Assembly (NCBI GenBank): GCA_963621145.1
Contig: CAVFDI010000039.1
Coordinates: forward strand, 1-16,294
DNA: 16,294 nucleotides
Direction of reading: 5' to 3'
Source: W0P28-013 sp963621145
GTDB taxonomy: Bacteria; Bacteroidota; Bacteroidia; Bacteroidales; Paludibacteraceae
Below, piece by piece: positions 12,863 to 16,294 of this stretch. Under the pieces are notes generated by a model. The model worked only from the letters and a program-made list of their open reading frames with translations, searched no databases and had not been told where the DNA came from. Positions within the stretch are counted from its first letter, which is position 1. Every line of letters starts with the position of its first letter. A program made the position numbers and the translations under genes.

Positions 12863-15800
12863 TGCTTCTGAACGAATTTCTCGATATTTACGCACGCCAC
12901 CCGCTGATAGACCATTTGGCAGAATGGACACGCAGCAACCAACGCCACATCAGCATAAACGGACTACTCTGCTCTGCCAAAGCCCTTGCCACAGCCGCAT
13001 TGATGCAAAAAACTGAGCGACACATCATCGCCATTCTCGACGACGAAGAACAAGCGGGCTATTTCTATCACGACATTGCGCAACTATTTGGAAAAGAGCA
13101 AGTTGCATTTTTCCCGACCATCTACAAATATGCTCACAAGCGCAGCACAACCGACGCTGCCAACGAAATTTTGCGTGCCGACACGCTCAATCATCTGCAA
13201 AACGCAGAGCCATGCGTGGTGGTTACCTATCCCGATGCGCTGATGGAAAAAGTGGTGCGTGCCGCCGATTTCGACCAAAACCGCATGAGCCTTGCCAAAG
13301 GCGACAGCATCGACAGCGAGCAACTGACCGAAACGCTCGAACGATTTGGCTACGAAAATGTAGATTTTGTGTACGAGCCAGGGCAATTTTCGGTGCGCGG
13401 CAGCATTGTCGACATTTTTTCGTTTGCCAACGAACTGCCCTACCGTCTCGACTTTTTTGGCGACGAAATCGATAGCATTCGCACTTTCGACATCGAAAAA
13501 CAACTCTCCATCGACGAGCAGACGCAGATAGCCATTGTGCCCGATATGCAAAAAATTTGCGGTGAACAGGTCAGTTTGCTGCAGTTTGTAAGCCCCGAAA
13601 CGCTGATTGTTGCCAGCAATTTGCGCATGATGCGCGATCGTGCCAACCAACTCTACGACGAGGCACTAGTGAAAGCCAACGAGACACAAAAAACACCCGA
13701 TCTCACTGCAAAACTTGCCATTGGCGACGAACTTTTGGAACAAATCGAACCTTTTCAGACCATAGAAATAGGCAAAAACTATTTCGAAGGCGAAAAAATC
13801 GATTTTCAGACATCGCCACAGCCAATTTTTCATAAAAATTTCGACATCGCATCGGCAGAATTCAAAAAATATCTGGCCGACCAATATACCATTTTCATTG
13901 CAAGCGACAGCAAAAAACAGACCGACCGCATCGCATCAATCTTTGCCGAACGTGGCGACGACATTGCTTTTACACCCATTCTGAAAACCGTACACGAAGG
14001 TTTTGTCGACCACGATTTGCGCCTCTGTTGCTTTACCGACCACCAAATATTCGACCGATTCCACAAATTCACCCTGCGCAGCGACACCGCTCGCGCTGGC
14101 AAAGTGGCAATGACGCTGAAGGAACTCAATCAGTTCAAAGTGGGCGACTATGTGGTGCATATCGACCATGGTGTGGGCGTGTTTGGCGGACTGCAAACCA
14201 CCATGGTCAACGGCAAACCGCAGGAGGTTATCAAACTGATTTACAAGGACAACGACATCATCTTTGTAAGCATTCACGCGCTGCACCGCATATCGAAATA
14301 CAAGAGCAAAGAGGGCGAAGAACCGCGCATCAACAAACTTGGCACTGGCGCATGGGAACGACTGAAAGAGCGCACCAAAAGCAAGGTTAAAGACATTGCC
14401 CGCGACCTGATAAAACTCTACTCGCAACGCTTGGCGCAAAAAGGTTTCGCCTACTCGCCCGATGGCTACTTGCAACACGAATTGGAGGCATCGTTCGTCT
14501 ACGAGGACACGCCCGACCAGCAAAAAGCCACTAGCGATGTGAAGCACGACATGGAGTCGGATCGCCCGATGGATCGCCTTGTGTGCGGCGATGTGGGATT
14601 TGGCAAGACCGAAGTGGCAATTCGCGCCGCCTTCAAAGCCGTTACCGATGGCAAACAGGTGGCTGTGCTTGTGCCGACCACCGTTTTGGCACTGCAGCAC
14701 TACAAAACCTTCAGCGAGCGTCTGCACGATTTTCCCGTGAAAGTGGAATACCTGAGCCGTGCCAAAACCACGAAACAGGTCAAGGAGATTCTGCAAAAAT
14801 TGGCAAATGGCGAAATCGACATTCTCGTCGGCACGCACAAACTGGTTGGCAAAGAGGTAAAATTCAAAGATCTTGGATTGCTCATTATCGACGAGGAGCA
14901 GAAATTTGGCGTATCGACCAAAGAGCGGCTCAAGCAGATGAAAATAAATGTCGACACGCTCACGCTCACAGCCACGCCAATTCCACGCACTTTGCAATTT
15001 TCGCTGATGGGCGCACGCGATCTGAGCATCATAAACACGCCACCGCCAAACCGCTATCCCGTGATGACCGAAGTGATAGAATGGGACGACAATGTGGTGC
15101 GCGAAGCCATCAGTCGCGAAATGGAGCGCAACGGACAGGTTTTCATCATCAACAATCGCATACAAAACATCTATCTGCTGGCCGAAAAAATTCGCCAACT
15201 TGTGCCTGATGCGCGTGTAGCAGTGGCTCACGGACAGATGCAACCCGCTGAACTTGAGCAGATTGTGGTCGATTTTATCAACTACGACTACGATGTGCTG
15301 TTGGCCACCACTGTGGTGGAATCGGGCATCGATATGCCGAATGTGAACACCATCATTGTGAACAAGGCTAACATGTTCGGACTCAGCGATTTGCACCAAC
15401 TGCGCGGTCGCGTGGGACGCAGCAATCGGAAAGCCTATTGCTACCTGATAGCGCCGCCGCTGAAAGAGATTACCGACGATGCGCGCCGCCGTCTGCAAGC
15501 CATCGAAACTTTTGCCGACCTTGGCAGCGGATTCAACATTGCCATGCAGGACCTCGACATTCGCGGCGCAGGCAATATGCTTGGTGCTGAGCAAAGCGGT
15601 TTCATCGCCGATTTGGGCTACGAGACTTACCAAAAAATTCTGAACGAAGCCATGCAAGAGTTGCGCGACGAAGAGTTCCCCGATCTTTTTGCCGACAACA
15701 ACGAAAAACGCTCGTATGTGTCTGATTGTCAGATAGAATGCGACCTCGATGTGGCATTCCCAGCCGATTACATATCGAATGTTTCGGAGCGCATGACTCT

Positions 15801-16185
15801 CTATCGCGAACTCGACAACATCGACAACGAAGCAGCGCTGCAAGCCTTCGAGAACCGATTGGTTGACCGTTTTGGTCCCATTCCACCCGAAGCAAACGAC
15901 CTGATGCAACTGCTGCGTCTGCGCTGGCTCGCCACGCAAAACGGCATCGAGCGATTGACGCTAAAAAACGGTCGCATGACCTTCTATCTGGTGAGCAATA
16001 CCGAATCGCCCTACTACCAATCGGACGCATTCCAGACGCTGATAAACTACATCTGTGCCCACCCAACCAATGCCCGTCTTGGCGAGCGCGACGGCAAACG
16101 ATTCGCTTCATTCTCGCCCGTAGAAACAGTGGCCGCTGCCCGCAAAATATTCGACGAAATGGCAGAAAAATCGAACAACGCTTAA
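12862..16185 (+). CDS. mfd: Transcription-repair coupling factor Mfd
   Basis: A 1107-residue protein that pushes or removes RNA polymerase stalled at DNA damage and recruits UvrA. Domains in order are: a UvrB-like N-terminal module (about 1-330); the CarD-like RNA-polymerase interaction domain (about 424-495, KVGDYVVHIDHGVGVF); the RecG-like translocase with Walker A GDVGFGKTE (K582), DEEQ box 677-680, TATPIPRTL at 703-711 and QLRGRVGR at 846-853; and the C-terminal TRCF domain (about 950-1095). The length is a little below E. coli Mfd (about 1148) and normal for Bacteroidota. I chose ATG 12862, which overlaps the preceding stop as TGATG; a GTG one codon earlier is unlikely. It ends with two tandem in-frame TAA codons. 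No terminator hairpin follows. Confidence 0.97.
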   Translation: MLLNEFLDIYARHPLIDHLAEWTRSNQRHISINGLLCSAKALATAALMQKTERHIIAILDDEEQAGYFYHDIAQLFGKEQVAFFPTIYKYAHKRSTTDAANEILRADTLNHLQNAEPCVVVTYPDALMEKVVRAADFDQNRMSLAKGDSIDSEQLTETLERFGYENVDFVYEPGQFSVRGSIVDIFSFANELPYRLDFFGDEIDSIRTFDIEKQLSIDEQTQIAIVPDMQKICGEQVSLLQFVSPETLIVASNLRMMRDRANQLYDEALVKANETQKTPDLTAKLAIGDELLEQIEPFQTIEIGKNYFEGEKIDFQTSPQPIFHKNFDIASAEFKKYLADQYTIFIASDSKKQTDRIASIFAERGDDIAFTPILKTVHEGFVDHDLRLCCFTDHQIFDRFHKFTLRSDTARAGKVAMTLKELNQFKVGDYVVHIDHGVGVFGGLQTTMVNGKPQEVIKLIYKDNDIIFVSIHALHRISKYKSKEGEEPRINKLGTGAWERLKERTKSKVKDIARDLIKLYSQRLAQKGFAYSPDGYLQHELEASFVYEDTPDQQKATSDVKHDMESDRPMDRLVCGDVGFGKTEVAIRAAFKAVTDGKQVAVLVPTTVLALQHYKTFSERLHDFPVKVEYLSRAKTTKQVKEILQKLANGEIDILVGTHKLVGKEVKFKDLGLLIIDEEQKFGVSTKERLKQMKINVDTLTLTATPIPRTLQFSLMGARDLSIINTPPPNRYPVMTEVIEWDDNVVREAISREMERNGQVFIINNRIQNIYLLAEKIRQLVPDARVAVAHGQMQPAELEQIVVDFINYDYDVLLATTVVESGIDMPNVNTIIVNKANMFGLSDLHQLRGRVGRSNRKAYCYLIAPPLKEITDDARRRLQAIETFADLGSGFNIAMQDLDIRGAGNMLGAEQSGFIADLGYETYQKILNEAMQELRDEEFPDLFADNNEKRSYVSDCQIECDLDVAFPADYISNVSERMTLYRELDNIDNEAALQAFENRLVDRFGPIPPEANDLMQLLRLRWLATQNGIERLTLKNGRMTFYLVSNTESPYYQSDAFQTLINYICAHPTNARLGERDGKRFASFSPVETVAAARKIFDEMAEKSNNA

Positions 16186-16204
16186 TAAATTCAAACTAAT
16201 TTCG

Positions 16205-16267
16205 TATCTTTGCAAATCGATTACATAAAAAAATCATCAAGGTAGGTTCTAAAAATTATCTTTGCAA
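16205..16267 (+). promoter_or_regulatory. Two copies of a TATCTTTGCAA promoter-like element after mfd
   Basis: TATCTTTG, a full match to the Bacteroidota -7 consensus TAnnTTTG, occurs at 16205-16212 and 16257-16264, both inside the identical 11-mer TATCTTTGCAA. Neither has a clear TTTG 19-21 nt upstream. The pair probably serves a plus-strand gene beyond the right edge, perhaps as tandem promoters; transcription would begin near 16219 or 16271. No coding region is visible in 16186-16294. Confidence 0.5.
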
Positions 16268-16294
16268 GAATTTTTGAATTATAATCGAGCAGAT

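Noticed and set aside
13936..15939. 667-codon open frame on the minus strand opposite mfd
   Set aside because: It lies entirely antisense to a certain mfd gene; its protein is His/Gln/Val-rich with no recognisable domain, as expected from the mirror of this codon usage.
1..16294. Mobile element, prophage or integrase
   Set aside because: No transposase, recombinase, terminal inverted repeats or phage gene was found; only the AlbA_2 gene and the small repeats hint at accessory DNA.

Overview
The window looks like chromosomal DNA of a member of Bacteroidota, most likely order Bacteroidales; I cannot name a genus. The reasons are promoters of the TTTG / TAnnTTTG type that this phylum uses, almost no Shine-Dalgarno sequences before the genes, a queuine tRNA-ribosyltransferase that has lost most of its zinc ligands as I recall Bacteroides homologues do, and the grouping of tgt with two LptF/LptG-type permeases. 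No tRNA, rRNA, CRISPR array, insertion sequence or integrase was seen.

Left part (1-8724, all on the minus strand): a surface-polysaccharide (capsule or O-antigen) cluster, read right to left from a good promoter at 8779-8810. The order is a membrane-anchored nucleotide-sugar 4,6-dehydratase (WbpM/PglF/CapD type), a WecA/WbpL-type polyprenyl-phosphate sugar-1-phosphate transferase, a TviB/WbpA-type UDP-HexNAc 6-dehydrogenase, a UDP-glucose 6-dehydrogenase (ugd), an AlbA_2/Schlafen-type putative regulator with a repetitive linker, and the N-terminal half of a Wzx-type flippase that runs off the left edge. Together these would make 6-deoxy-HexNAc, HexNAc-uronate and glucuronate precursors, start a glycan on undecaprenyl phosphate and flip it across the inner membrane. 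The glycosyltransferases and polymerase are presumably beyond the left edge.

Right part (8900-16185, all on the plus strand): a housekeeping group starting from a divergent promoter at 8843-8873. It holds a long LptF/LptG-family permease, tgt, a second shorter LptF/LptG-family permease, and mfd, which overlaps the permease by one base. The permeases would serve lipopolysaccharide export, Tgt modifies the tRNA wobble base, and Mfd couples repair to transcription.

The most unusual signal is between the genes. Each of the six long spacers between genes of the same direction contains degenerate tandem arrays with a period of about 7 nt (sometimes 8-9), with different unit sequences but the same period. 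They are absent from the divergent promoter region and from the end after mfd. Other points of interest are a C9 homopolymer four codons before the stop of the dehydratase gene, a perfect 21-bp repeat with regularly spaced G-tracts inside the AlbA_2 gene, a promoter placement that moves the start of the first permease downstream, and the degraded zinc site of Tgt.
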